22,182 nt of DNA from JBEIJQ01 sp040380145 (GTDB taxonomy: Bacteria > Bacteroidota > Bacteroidia > Chitinophagales > Saprospiraceae): assembly GCA_040380145.1 (NCBI GenBank), contig JBEIJQ010000034.1, forward strand, positions 1-22,182. The letters run 5' to 3'. The position numbers and the translations under genes were made by a program. Positions within the stretch are counted from its first letter, which is position 1, and each line of letters begins with the position of its first letter. The notes under the pieces were generated by a model, which searched no databases, was not told where the DNA came from, and saw nothing but the letters and a program-made list of their open reading frames with translations. Of this stretch, positions 7,811 through 15,732 are shown in pieces.

Positions 7811-8746
7811 ATGTCTTATTCCCCCGAATCCCTCACCGCCCAGATCGGCCTCTTCGCCGAAAAACTCCTCTCTCCCGCTTTCGGACCAGAGGAAAACCGC
7901 GAGCTCACGGTGCTGAAAAACGAGATCTACTCGGGTTTCAAAACCATCCGTTTTCCCACCAAAGAGGAAAAGGACGCGGCCTGGCAGGTTTTCCAAACAC
8001 ACCTCGAAGCGCTCCGCGCCAAACAGGACAAACTCCAAGAAGGCTATCGGCAGTTCGCCCGCGATGCCGACGACCGCCTCGACCTACTCGAAAAACTGCT
8101 CGAAGCGAAACCGGATTCCGCAGAGGGCTTCCGGGCCGTCCGGGAGGCTTTTTCCGAAACGGACGCTTTTTTCCGCCAGCCCCTTTGGCCCGGCAAAGAA
8201 GAACGGGAAGCGGCCTGGACGGAGTTCCGCCTCCTGCGCGACCGGCTCCGCGCCGACGAAGACGCTTTTTACGCCCACCAACGCGAACATTCCCACCAGA
8301 AAAAACAGGGCGAATGGCGCCGCAAACAGCTCGATTTCCTGCGCATACTGGAAGAAAAACTGTTCGGACAAAAAGTTTTCAAGGAAAAAGTCCTGCTGCG
8401 CGAGCCCCAGCACCGCGAATACATCGGCAAGCTCGAAATGCGCATCGAAAACCAAATGGAGTTTCTCGAACGGATCAGCGCCCAACGGGAGGAACTGCTG
8501 CAGAAAATGTCCACAGCTGATTCGCCCATCTATCGGGCCCGCCTGGCCGATTGGATCCTGGAAAAAGAATCCAAAATCGCCGAGATCAACCGCGAAATAA
8601 CCCGGATCCGGGAAAAAATCGCCGCCGTGGAAGTGGACATTTCCCTCATCCCGCTCAAAGCGGAAGAAGTGGACCAAAGCATCAACGATCTCGAAGCCAA
8701 AATCGCCGAGGTCAAACACCAGTTGGAACAAGACGCCAACTCCTGA
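7811..8746 (+). CDS. Coiled-coil protein with internal duplication (DUF349-like look)
   Basis: A 311-residue, highly charged, almost wholly helical cytoplasmic protein without signal or membrane segment. It contains a clear internal repeat with a period of 78 residues. KEEKDAAWQVFQTHLEALRA (from 51) aligns with KEEREAAWTEFRLLRDRLRA (from 129), conserving the AAW..F core. The W..F helical repeat resembles DUF349-type proteins, but I cannot confirm membership. From about 190 to the end it is a continuous Glu/Lys/Ile/Leu heptad coiled coil (ESKIAEINREITRIREKIAA, INDLEAKIAEVKHQLEQ). It lies downstream of the 105-residue unknown gene and ends 18 bases from the convergent T9SS gene. The role is unknown; a scaffold or nucleic-acid-associated function is only a guess. 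Confidence 0.85.
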   Translation: MSYSPESLTAQIGLFAEKLLSPAFGPEENRELTVLKNEIYSGFKTIRFPTKEEKDAAWQVFQTHLEALRAKQDKLQEGYRQFARDADDRLDLLEKLLEAKPDSAEGFRAVREAFSETDAFFRQPLWPGKEEREAAWTEFRLLRDRLRADEDAFYAHQREHSHQKKQGEWRRKQLDFLRILEEKLFGQKVFKEKVLLREPQHREYIGKLEMRIENQMEFLERISAQREELLQKMSTADSPIYRARLADWILEKESKIAEINREITRIREKIAAVEVDISLIPLKAEEVDQSINDLEAKIAEVKHQLEQDANS

Positions 8747-8764
8747 CCTCCGACCGACGCGCCC

Positions 8765-11491
8765 TCAGTCCGTCCCCCGCATCAGGTGGATGTAGCCGCT
8801 CAGCAGTTCGGGCAGGGCCACCGGGCCTACGAGGCGTTGTTCGCGCACCCGACAAGTGTAGTAGTACACTCCCTCGGCCAGGGCTTTGCCCGTGTTTTGG
8901 TCGGTGCCGTCCCAGCCGAGCGCGGGATCGGAGGTCTCCCACACGAGCTCGCCCCAACGGTTGAACACCTTGAAATCCACCTCGGCAATGAAACGCAGCG
9001 GCCGGAAAGGCACGAAACGCTCGTTGGCACCGTCGCCGTTGGGCGTGAACACATTGGGCAGACGGTACAGCGGACAGTTGTCCACGCAAACCGTGTCGAC
9101 CGGCAGGCTTTCGTTGCCGCCCGACGGCACGGGCCCCTGTGCCAGATCCACCGAGTCGACGGCGGTCACATAGTAGCACCCCGCCAAGTTGCCGATGGAC
9201 GGCAGGTGCTGCAGGATATATTCCTCGCCGCGCAGCACGAAACCGATGGGTTGGAAAACAGAATCTTGCGGCGGAGCGTAATACACGTTGTAGCGGGCAA
9301 TATCCGCTCCGCAAGCCTCCGGCTCCGACCAGGCCACGAGGTTGCGCAAAGCATCCTCCGGCGTGGAGGTGTCGGTACTGTCGCAGCCCTGCACCCAGAA
9401 ATCGGGCGGACAGGGCGGCACATTGTCGCGCGGGATGCCACAGGCTTCTTGGGAGCGGTTGAACAGCGGCGACAGGATGCCCGAAATGTTGTACGAACCT
9501 TCGGTCCGCACATAGTAGCAGTAGGTTTCGCCGTTGGTCAGGCCCTCGTCGAGGTAAATGGTGTCGGCGGTGGTGGCCAGCAGCGAAAACGAACCGGCGC
9601 CAGGGTCGCGTCGGAAAATTTCATAGCGGTAATTCCCCCAGGGCACCTGGTAACGCCACGACAGGCGGTTGGCATTGTCGGTCGGCGCCACGGTCAGGAA
9701 AACGGACGACGCAGTGAAGGTTTCGCCCAGCAGCACCGTGTCTTGGACATAGAAGGCCAAACGATAGTTGTGCGGTTGCGCAAAAGTGTTCAGCCCCGCA
9801 TCGTTGAACGAAGTGTCGTTGGCCGTGAGAAAATACGGGGAAGAAAACTGGGCCACCGGGGTGTTCGCTCCCGCAAATCCGACCGCCCGCGAAAGGACAT
9901 AGCGGTAAGGGCCGGGATTCAGCAAGGTGTCCAGATCGGCGGCACGGGGCTTGGACCACTGCACGAAAACCGTTCCGGCGGCCGGATCGGTGGCCGTTAC
10001 ATCCACATTCGTGAGCAAGGGCACGTCCCGGGCGGTCTGGACGCACAATTGCTCGGAGGGCAGCCCGCTCACAGGGTTGTACGGGAAACCGCCCGCGCTC
10101 AAGGGCGCAAACTCGCCCTGTACGGCGTAGGTGTACAAAGATCCGCGCTGGATGGTATTGTCCACAAAGCAATAACGGCCGTTCGGCGAAACCTGCGTGA
10201 CATTGTTGACAGAGATCCGGGTATAGCCCAGCGCAAACAGGCTGGGATTGCATTGGTCGGGCGGGAGGGGCGCACAAAAATCTTTTCGCCAAACGGTGAA
10301 GCCCCGGAAAAGGCCGCTGCCCTCGCACACATAGGGCGCGTCCCAGCACAGTTCGACCTGTCCGCTGGCGGGAGTGGCCGTTAAGCCCTGTGGCGGCGGC
10401 CCCAGCACCTTGATGCGCGTGATATCGAATCGGGGCAGCCCCGTGGTGTCCTGAAAATCGTCCTGGGCCTTGAACGCCACTTGGTAATACTGATCTTGGA
10501 TGTGGTCGCAAACGGTCTGCCAGCGGAACAGCACCTGGGCCGGGTTGCCTGGATTGGTGAAATCGAGCAGCACGGCCGGACTGCCGTTGACCTCGAACGG
10601 GCCGCCCGTCGCGGAGATCTCCACCACGTCCCCGGCGTCCGCATCGGAAGCGTTGACGGTGAACTCCACCAGATCGCCGGCCACCACGCAACGGTCGGGC
10701 GGCGCTTGGATGGTCGGCGGATTGTCGTTGCAGCTCAGGATCAAGACCTGCATGTCGCGCAGGATCGTGCCCACCAACGCCCCGTTGCGGTAAGATTTCA
10801 CGAGGATCCCGATGTTGTATTCGCCGGCGCGTTGCGGGGCGTTCCAAGTGAACAGGCCGGTGATGGGGTCGAAAGTGTAGGTGTTGTTGGCCCCAGGAGC
10901 GACCTGATCGACGAACACATAGTTGGGCACTGGGCTGTTGATGGATTGCAGCGGCGAAGCCAATTCGTAGGCGATGCTGTCGCCGTCGGGATCAAAGGCG
11001 TTGGGCGTATGCTGGAAGATCTTGCCCACGCAGCCGATGTCCACCGGCGGCTGGAGCAGGACCGGCGAACTGTTGGGCCCTTGGAACTGCAAGTTGAGGA
11101 AGCGTACTTCGGTCTGCAGAAAAAACTGCACTTGGTCGGAAAAAGGGAAATTGACGTTCAGGATACCGCCGTTGCGGTTGGGGTCCACCATCGAAACATA
11201 GTACACGCCGTTGCCGGGATAGGTGTGCACGGCCACGTATTGGTTGAACTTGGTGTCGTTCTGCAGGATGATCTCCACGGAACGCGCGGCGGTGGTGCTG
11301 GTGCCGTCGCCCCAGAAAAAGGTCAGGCTGTCGCGGTCGGCGGCGATGCTGCTGGCTTTGGTGTATGTGGTGATCGTTGCCCGGATGGTGAGGGGGCCGA
11401 TCTGCTCGTAGGTGATCTCCCCGGCCCGGTTGTGGGTGGCGCCCAGCAAACAGGGTATCAGGAGTGCCGCAAGAAATGGGAATAAGCGCAT
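8765..11491 (-). CDS. T9SS type B (gliding-motility/CHU_C C-terminal) surface protein
   Basis: A 908-residue secreted protein. The start at 11491 gives MRLFPFLAALLIPCLLGA, a typical signal peptide, then THNRAGEITYEQIG. An upstream in-frame extension would only encode the T/A palindrome. Residues about 55-100 are PKD-like (FFWGDGTSTTA, VHTYPGNGVYYVS). About 160-250 has a cadherin-like stretch (FDPDGDSIAYELASPL, TFDPITGLFTWNAP), and fibronectin-III-like modules (CWDAPYVCEG, VQWSKPRAADLD) fill the middle. From 805 the C-terminus is the CHU_C/type B sorting domain: LPNVFTPNGDGANERF, FKVFNRWGELVWE, LGWDGTDQNTG, EGVYYYTCRV, GYIHLMRG. The type IX system exports such proteins and attaches them to the surface or releases them. 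Cargo function (adhesion, motility, polymer binding) cannot be told. A TACTTTTG element lies 32 bases upstream. Confidence 0.93.
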   Translation of the reverse strand: MRLFPFLAALLIPCLLGATHNRAGEITYEQIGPLTIRATITTYTKASSIAADRDSLTFFWGDGTSTTAARSVEIILQNDTKFNQYVAVHTYPGNGVYYVSMVDPNRNGGILNVNFPFSDQVQFFLQTEVRFLNLQFQGPNSSPVLLQPPVDIGCVGKIFQHTPNAFDPDGDSIAYELASPLQSINSPVPNYVFVDQVAPGANNTYTFDPITGLFTWNAPQRAGEYNIGILVKSYRNGALVGTILRDMQVLILSCNDNPPTIQAPPDRCVVAGDLVEFTVNASDADAGDVVEISATGGPFEVNGSPAVLLDFTNPGNPAQVLFRWQTVCDHIQDQYYQVAFKAQDDFQDTTGLPRFDITRIKVLGPPPQGLTATPASGQVELCWDAPYVCEGSGLFRGFTVWRKDFCAPLPPDQCNPSLFALGYTRISVNNVTQVSPNGRYCFVDNTIQRGSLYTYAVQGEFAPLSAGGFPYNPVSGLPSEQLCVQTARDVPLLTNVDVTATDPAAGTVFVQWSKPRAADLDTLLNPGPYRYVLSRAVGFAGANTPVAQFSSPYFLTANDTSFNDAGLNTFAQPHNYRLAFYVQDTVLLGETFTASSVFLTVAPTDNANRLSWRYQVPWGNYRYEIFRRDPGAGSFSLLATTADTIYLDEGLTNGETYCYYVRTEGSYNISGILSPLFNRSQEACGIPRDNVPPCPPDFWVQGCDSTDTSTPEDALRNLVAWSEPEACGADIARYNVYYAPPQDSVFQPIGFVLRGEEYILQHLPSIGNLAGCYYVTAVDSVDLAQGPVPSGGNESLPVDTVCVDNCPLYRLPNVFTPNGDGANERFVPFRPLRFIAEVDFKVFNRWGELVWETSDPALGWDGTDQNTGKALAEGVYYYTCRVREQRLVGPVALPELLSGYIHLMRGTD

Positions 11492-11522
11492 AAAAATAGT
11501 TCGAGGTCGCTCTCTGTGGCTC

Positions 11523-11530
11523 CAAAAGTA
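11523..11530 (-). promoter_or_regulatory. Promoter -7 element for the T9SS type B gene
   Basis: On the minus strand this reads TACTTTTG, matching TAnnTTTG, 31 bases before the ATG. No clear -33 TTG is visible at the usual distance. Confidence 0.5.
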
Positions 11531-11609
11531 AGGACTTTTCGGAGAGGTTTGGGGGGCTTGGGCCTGCCCGTTCGGGGCAATGCCCTCAAGGGGAAATGTT
11601 TTTTTCGGG

Positions 11610-11651
11610 CGGCTGTTTTCCTTTTTTTCTGGAAAAAAAGGAAAACAGCCG
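11610..11651. repeat. Perfect 20-bp inverted repeat between divergent genes, copy 4
   Basis: The 20-base arms at 11610-11629 and 11632-11651 are exact reverse complements around the dinucleotide TG. Each arm has a T7/A7 core next to the loop and a CGGCTG/CAGCCG outer end. It lies between the divergent starts at 11491 and 11775, where neither gene needs a terminator. It could insulate the two promoters, terminate antisense transcripts or belong to a mobile palindrome family. Confidence 0.85.
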
Positions 11652-11715
11652 TTAAAAACCACCCCGGGATAGGGGAAGCCTCCCCGCTCCGTGTCAATCC
11701 TTGTGCAAATATCGC

Positions 11716-11723
11716 TAAATTTG
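11716..11723 (+). promoter_or_regulatory. Promoter -7 element for lpdA
   Basis: TAAATTTG matches TAnnTTTG, 51 bases before the ATG at 11775. A TTG at 11701-11703 lies 12 bases upstream, closer than usual, so the -33 element is uncertain. Confidence 0.55.
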
Positions 11724-11774
11724 CGGCCCCGGAAGGGGTGCCCATCTTTTCAACCATTTGCAACACGATACCTC

Positions 11775-13181
11775 ATGCAATACGACGTCGTCATCATCGG
11801 CTCCGGCCCCGGCGGTTATGTGGCCGCCATCCGCTGTGCCCAGCTCGGTCTCAAAACGGCCATTGTGGAGCGCTACCCCAGCCTCGGCGGTACCTGTCTC
11901 AATGTGGGCTGCATCCCCTCCAAGGCCCTGCTCGACTCCTCGGAGCATTACCACGCGGCCAAGGAGCGTTTCTCCGAGCACGGGATCGACGTGCAGGGCC
12001 CTATCAAGGTCAACATGTCCCAGATGATCGCCCGCAAAAACGATGTCGTTTCGCAGACCAACAAGGGCGTGGCTTTTTTGATGAAGAAAAACAAAGTGGA
12101 AGTTTTCTACGGCCACGGGTCTTTTGCCGACAAAAACACCGTCAAAGTGGCCCTCAACGACGGCGGCGAGGCGGTGCTTTCCACCAAGAACGCCATCATC
12201 GCCACCGGTTCCAAGCCCATCGTGCCGGAGGCTTTCAACTACGACAAGCAGCGGGTTATCACTTCCACCGAAGCCCTCAACCTGACCGAGGTGCCCAAGC
12301 GGATGGTCATCATCGGGGCCGGGGTCATCGGCCTTGAGCTGGGTTCGGTGTACGGCCGCCTCGGCACCGAGATCGAAGTGGTGGAGTTCGCCGACCGCGC
12401 CATCGCCTCGATGGACGGCGATTGCGGCAAAGAACTGGCCCGTTCCCTGCAAAAACTCGGTTTCAAGTTCCACTTCAAGCACGCCGTCCAGTCGGTCACC
12501 TCCGACGGCAAGAGCATCCGCCTCGTCGCCGAGGCGCGCGAGGGCGGCAAGCAGCTCGTCATCGACGCCGATTATTGCCTCGTGGCCATTGGCCGCCGTC
12601 CCTACACCGACAATCTCGGCCTCGAAAACGCCGGGGTGCAGAAAGACGACCGCGGCCGCATAGCGGTGGACGGCCACCTGCAGACCAATGTGCCCGGCAT
12701 CTACGCCATCGGCGATGTGGTCCGCGGCGCGATGCTGGCCCACAAGGCCGAAGAAGAGGGCGTTTTCGTGGCCGAAGTGCTGGCCGGACAAAAGCCCCAC
12801 ATCGATTACAATCTGATCCCCGGAGTGGTCTATACTTGGCCGGAAGTGGCCGCTGTGGGCAAGACCGAGGAAGAACTCAAGGCCGCCGGCGTTCCCTACA
12901 AAGAAGGCAAATTCCCCTTCAAGGCCCTGGGACGCGCCCGCGCCAGCATGGACACCGACGGAATGGTCAAGATCCTCTCCCACCGCGACACCGACGAAGT
13001 GCTGGGCGTCCACATGGTGGGCCCCCGCGTGGCCGATGTCATCGCCGAGGCCGTGGTGGCGATGGAATTCCGCGCCTCCGCCGAAGACCTTGCCCGCATC
13101 AGCCACGCACACCCCACCTACACTGAGGCCGTCAAGGAAGCGGCATTGGCCGCCACCGCCAACCGAGCCCTCCACATTTGA
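11775..13181 (+). CDS. lpdA: Dihydrolipoyl dehydrogenase (E3)
   Basis: This FAD enzyme reoxidises dihydrolipoamide with NAD+, serving pyruvate and 2-oxoglutarate dehydrogenase and glycine cleavage. The 468-residue protein has FAD-binding GSGPGG at 9-14. The redox disulfide Cys 41/Cys 46 is in GGTCLNVGCIPSK, and the NAD-binding GAGVIGLELGSVYGRLG follows near 180-196. The second FAD motif is VPGIYAIGDV, and the C-terminal catalytic pair is His 446 and Glu 451 in HAHPTYTE. The length is typical, and the ATG at 11775 places the FAD fold at the N-terminus as expected. No E1 or E2 genes are adjacent, so it may be a shared E3. A 61-base gap containing a ten-T tract separates it from the phosphatase. 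Confidence 0.97.
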   Translation: MQYDVVIIGSGPGGYVAAIRCAQLGLKTAIVERYPSLGGTCLNVGCIPSKALLDSSEHYHAAKERFSEHGIDVQGPIKVNMSQMIARKNDVVSQTNKGVAFLMKKNKVEVFYGHGSFADKNTVKVALNDGGEAVLSTKNAIIATGSKPIVPEAFNYDKQRVITSTEALNLTEVPKRMVIIGAGVIGLELGSVYGRLGTEIEVVEFADRAIASMDGDCGKELARSLQKLGFKFHFKHAVQSVTSDGKSIRLVAEAREGGKQLVIDADYCLVAIGRRPYTDNLGLENAGVQKDDRGRIAVDGHLQTNVPGIYAIGDVVRGAMLAHKAEEEGVFVAEVLAGQKPHIDYNLIPGVVYTWPEVAAVGKTEEELKAAGVPYKEGKFPFKALGRARASMDTDGMVKILSHRDTDEVLGVHMVGPRVADVIAEAVVAMEFRASAEDLARISHAHPTYTEAVKEAALAATANRALHI

Positions 13182-13226
13182 GCACCGGCCGGGCCCATCC
13201 CGGCACCCGTCGAGCGTTTGTTTTTC

Positions 13227-13236
13227 TTTTTTTTTT
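13227..13236 (+). repeat. Ten-base T homopolymer upstream of the phosphatase
   Basis: A run of ten T follows a five-T run (13221-13225) within a pyrimidine tract, ending seven bases before the ATG at 13243. Homopolymers of this length can slip, so the distance between any promoter and the start could vary between cells. Confidence 0.6.
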
Positions 13237-13242
13237 CAGACC

Positions 13243-13779
13243 ATGATCTTCATCCATCCACACCTTGTACAAAAAGCCCGTCGCATCAAGCTGCTCCTCA
13301 CGGACTGTGACGGGGTGCTGACCGACGCGGGGGTGTATTATTCCGCTGAGGGCGAACAGCTCAAACGCTTTTCGATCCGCGACGGGATGGGCGTGGAACG
13401 CCTGCGCGAAATCTGCCAGGTGGAAACGGGCATCATGACCGGCGAAACCTCCGGATCGGTGGCCAAACGCGCCGAAAAACTCCGCTTGTCGCACCTTTAC
13501 CTCGGCATCAAGGACAAAGCCTCCAAGCTGCGCGAGATCATCGAGGCCACCCACCTCCACCACGACGAGATCGCCTATATCGGAGACGATGTCAACGACT
13601 TGGGCATCATCCGCCAAGTGGGCCTCAGCGCCTGCCCCTCAGACGCCATGATCGAAGTACGCCGCGTCGTGGACTACACCTGCCACCTGTCCGGCGGACA
13701 CGGGGCTTTCCGCGAATTCGCGGAACTCATCCTCGCCGGCAAAATGATCGATTATCCCGAAACCATTTTTTCCAAATAA
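13243..13779 (+). CDS. KdsC-like HAD phosphatase (KDO-8-P or nonulosonate-9-P phosphatase)
   Basis: A 178-residue HAD hydrolase of the cap-less C0/KdsC type, which acts as a tetramer on 8- or 9-carbon sugar-acid phosphates. Motif I is LLLTDCDGVLTDAG with nucleophile Asp 21 and acid/base Asp 23. Motif II is GIMTGETS (Thr 66 or Ser 70 region), the conserved Lys lies in IKDKASKL (89-96), and motif III is GDDVNDL (114-120). KdsC normally has DVDG; here it is DCDG. By homology alone the substrate could be KDO-8-phosphate. The NeuB-like synthase seven bases downstream favours a nonulosonate-9-phosphate, as in the Bacteroides thetaiotaomicron KDN-9-P synthase/phosphatase pair. The substrate is inference; the family is clear. 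Confidence 0.9.
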   Translation: MIFIHPHLVQKARRIKLLLTDCDGVLTDAGVYYSAEGEQLKRFSIRDGMGVERLREICQVETGIMTGETSGSVAKRAEKLRLSHLYLGIKDKASKLREIIEATHLHHDEIAYIGDDVNDLGIIRQVGLSACPSDAMIEVRRVVDYTCHLSGGHGAFREFAELILAGKMIDYPETIFSK

Positions 13780-13786
13780 TTTTTCC

Positions 13787-14656
13787 ATGATCCAACTGTC
13801 CAACGGCCGTATGATCGGTCCCGGCCAACCGGTTTTCATCATCGCCGAGATCGGCATCAACCACAACGGCTCCTTGGATATCGCCAAAAGCCTCATCGAC
13901 AAAGCCGTCGAATGCGGTTGCGATGCCGTCAAGTTCCAAAAGCGCACGCCCGAGCTCTGCGTACCCCTCGACCAGCGCGACATAGAGCGCGACACGCCCT
14001 GGGGCCGCATAACCTACATGGAATACCGCTACAAGGTGGAGTTCGAAGAAAAGGAATACGCCGAGATCGACGAACATTGCCGCAAAAAAGGCATTTTCTG
14101 GTTCGCCTCCCCTTGGGACGAGGGCGCCGTGGATTTCCTGCAGAAATTCAAAGTGCCCATGTACAAGACCGCCTCGGCCTCTTTGACCGACTATCCGCTG
14201 CTCGAGCGCATCCGCGCCACGGGAATCCCCCTGATGATGTCCACGGGCATGTCCACCTGGGAGGAAATCGAAGAAGCGGTGGCTGTCACGGGTACCCAAG
14301 ACCTGATGCTGGCCCACGCCACTTCGGCGTACCCCTGTGAGCCCACCGAACTGAATCTCCAGGTGATCCGCACCCTGATGAGCCGTTTCCCCGAGGTGCC
14401 CATCGGCTACTCCGGACACGAAACGGGCCTCGCGACGACCCTCGCCGCCGTGGCCGTAGGCGCCACTTTCGTGGAGCGCCACTTCACGCTCGACCGCGCC
14501 ATGTGGGGCTCCGACCAAGCGGCTTCCGTTGAGCCCGGCGGCATGGGCAAGCTCGTGCGCGACATCCGCGATGTCGAGATCGCGCTCGGAGACGGCATCA
14601 AAAAATTGTACCCGAGCGAAATGGGTCCCCGCAAAAAATTGCGCCGCGTGCAATAA
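13787..14656 (+). CDS. NeuB-family sialic acid/nonulosonate synthase lacking the SAF domain
   Basis: Condenses phosphoenolpyruvate with a hexosamine or hexose (or its 6-phosphate) to a nine-carbon acid. The 289-residue TIM barrel has IIAEIGINHNGS (18-29), AVKFQKR (47-53), MSTGMSTWEE (151-160), SAYPC (180-184), GYSGHETG (207-214) and VERHFTLDRA (229-238). His 211 and His 232 fit the two metal-binding histidines of meningococcal NeuB. Classical NeuB has about 340-350 residues and ends in an antifreeze-like SAF domain that covers the active site of the partner subunit. Here the chain stops at PRKKLRRVQ just after the barrel. GYSGHE replaces the commoner GYSDHT. Coupling with the HAD phosphatase suggests a 9-phosphate product. 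No CMP-transferase (NeuA) or epimerase is in the window. Confidence 0.92.
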   Translation: MIQLSNGRMIGPGQPVFIIAEIGINHNGSLDIAKSLIDKAVECGCDAVKFQKRTPELCVPLDQRDIERDTPWGRITYMEYRYKVEFEEKEYAEIDEHCRKKGIFWFASPWDEGAVDFLQKFKVPMYKTASASLTDYPLLERIRATGIPLMMSTGMSTWEEIEEAVAVTGTQDLMLAHATSAYPCEPTELNLQVIRTLMSRFPEVPIGYSGHETGLATTLAAVAVGATFVERHFTLDRAMWGSDQAASVEPGGMGKLVRDIRDVEIALGDGIKKLYPSEMGPRKKLRRVQ

Positions 14657-14669
14657 ACCCCGACATTTG
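14639..14669 (+). promoter_or_regulatory. Promoter for the fatty acid hydroxylase-family gene
   Basis: TTG at 14639-14641 and GACATTTG at 14662-14669 (seven of eight positions of TAnnTTTG) are 20 bases apart, a typical -33/-7 layout. It begins inside the NeuB-like gene's 3' end and suggests the next gene can be transcribed separately. Confidence 0.45.
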
Positions 14670-14689
14670 TACCGCCATCCGATCTGCCC

Positions 14690-15643
14690 ATGAACGCCTA
14701 TCTCGTCGCCACTACCACCGGAATCATCGTCCTCAGCGCCGTCACTTTTTCCATTTGGGAAAGGTTCCGGCCCTACACGCCCGGCAAAAAACTTTTCCGG
14801 GAAGGATTTTGGCTGGATTTCGTTTGGTACACGCTGATACAGAGCTATTTTCTGGGGATCCTGATCTTTGAGTACATCATCGCCCCGGCGGAACACGCGC
14901 TGGGGCTGGCCGAACAGGGTCTCATTTCCCACTGGCCGATGTGGGCGCTGGTGTTGTTTTTCTTTTTCACCCACGATTTTTACATCTACTGGTTCCACCG
15001 CGCCCAGCACCACAACAAGATCCTGTGGCGCACCCACGAGGCGCACCACAGCGTCCAGACCTGCGATTGGCTGGCCGGTTCGCGCTCCCATATCTTGGAG
15101 ATCATCATCAACCAGACGATCGAGTTCGCGCCCATCGTGCTGCTGCTCGATACCAAGACGGCGGCCATCATGATCCCCGTCAAAGGGGCCATAGACGCGG
15201 TCTGGGGAATGTTCATCCACTCCAATGTGGACGTGCGCCTCGGCAAACTGGGATACATCATCAACGGTCCGGAAATGCACCAGTGGCACCACGCCGAACA
15301 CAAGGATGTGTACTACGCCAACTACGGCACCAAGTTGGCCGTTTGGGACTATCTCTTCGGAACGGCCTACAACCCCCATCTGAAAGCCACGCTGTTCGGC
15401 CTCCCCTACGCGTTCCCCAAGGATTACTTCGCCCAGCATGTGTTCGCTTTTTGGCGCTTCGATGTGGCCAAACTCGAAAGCCATCCGTTGTACGCCCGAT
15501 ACGACAACCTGCGGGTGGATCTGTTGAACGCCCTGGGCCGTTGGTTCAGAACAAAAGGCCCCGAGCGCTACTCGATCATGCCTCCGGAAACGGACGAAAC
15601 GCCGCGGCCCGAACCGGCGGAGGAATTGCGGCAAACGGTCTGA
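14690..15643 (+). CDS. Fatty acid hydroxylase / sterol desaturase family membrane protein
   Basis: An integral membrane di-iron oxygenase of the sterol desaturase superfamily, which hydroxylates or desaturates lipid chains or carotenoids. The 317-residue protein has hydrophobic segments near 5-22, 42-65, 82-100, 135-155 and 157-178. The histidine clusters are HDFYIYWFHRAQHH (95-108), HEAHH (116-120), His 177 and MHQWHHAEH (196-204), matching the Hx(3-4)H, Hx(2-3)HH and HxxHH patterns of the family. The long soluble C-terminus is Pro/Glu-rich and probably cytoplasmic. It follows the NeuB-like gene by 33 bases with a promoter of its own, so co-function is not implied. In Bacteroidota related proteins act on lipids or alkylglycerols; the substrate here is unknown. 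Confidence 0.9.
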   Translation: MNAYLVATTTGIIVLSAVTFSIWERFRPYTPGKKLFREGFWLDFVWYTLIQSYFLGILIFEYIIAPAEHALGLAEQGLISHWPMWALVLFFFFTHDFYIYWFHRAQHHNKILWRTHEAHHSVQTCDWLAGSRSHILEIIINQTIEFAPIVLLLDTKTAAIMIPVKGAIDAVWGMFIHSNVDVRLGKLGYIINGPEMHQWHHAEHKDVYYANYGTKLAVWDYLFGTAYNPHLKATLFGLPYAFPKDYFAQHVFAFWRFDVAKLESHPLYARYDNLRVDLLNALGRWFRTKGPERYSIMPPETDETPRPEPAEELRQTV

Positions 15644-15676
15644 GCCGGACGGGTCCGTCAACCGCAGCCGCTTTTG

Positions 15677-15705
15677 TTTGTTTTCCTTTTCGATTCGTAT
15701 CTTCG
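15677..15705 (+). promoter_or_regulatory. Candidate promoter for the CBS-ACT gene
   Basis: TTTG at 15677-15680 and TATCTTCG at 15698-15705 (seven of eight consensus positions) are 17 bases apart, 27 bases before the ATG at 15733. Confidence 0.4.
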
Positions 15706-15732
15706 ACCCATACACCAGCGACTGCCCTCCGT

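Noticed and set aside
11715..13175. A 486-codon minus-strand frame over lpdA
   Set aside because: Gly/His/Val-rich shadow translation; lpdA on the plus strand has every catalytic and cofactor motif.
13218..13242. Polypyrimidine tract plus CAG resembling a splice acceptor
   Set aside because: The context is bacterial, with an ATG seven bases after the T-run; the resemblance is chance.
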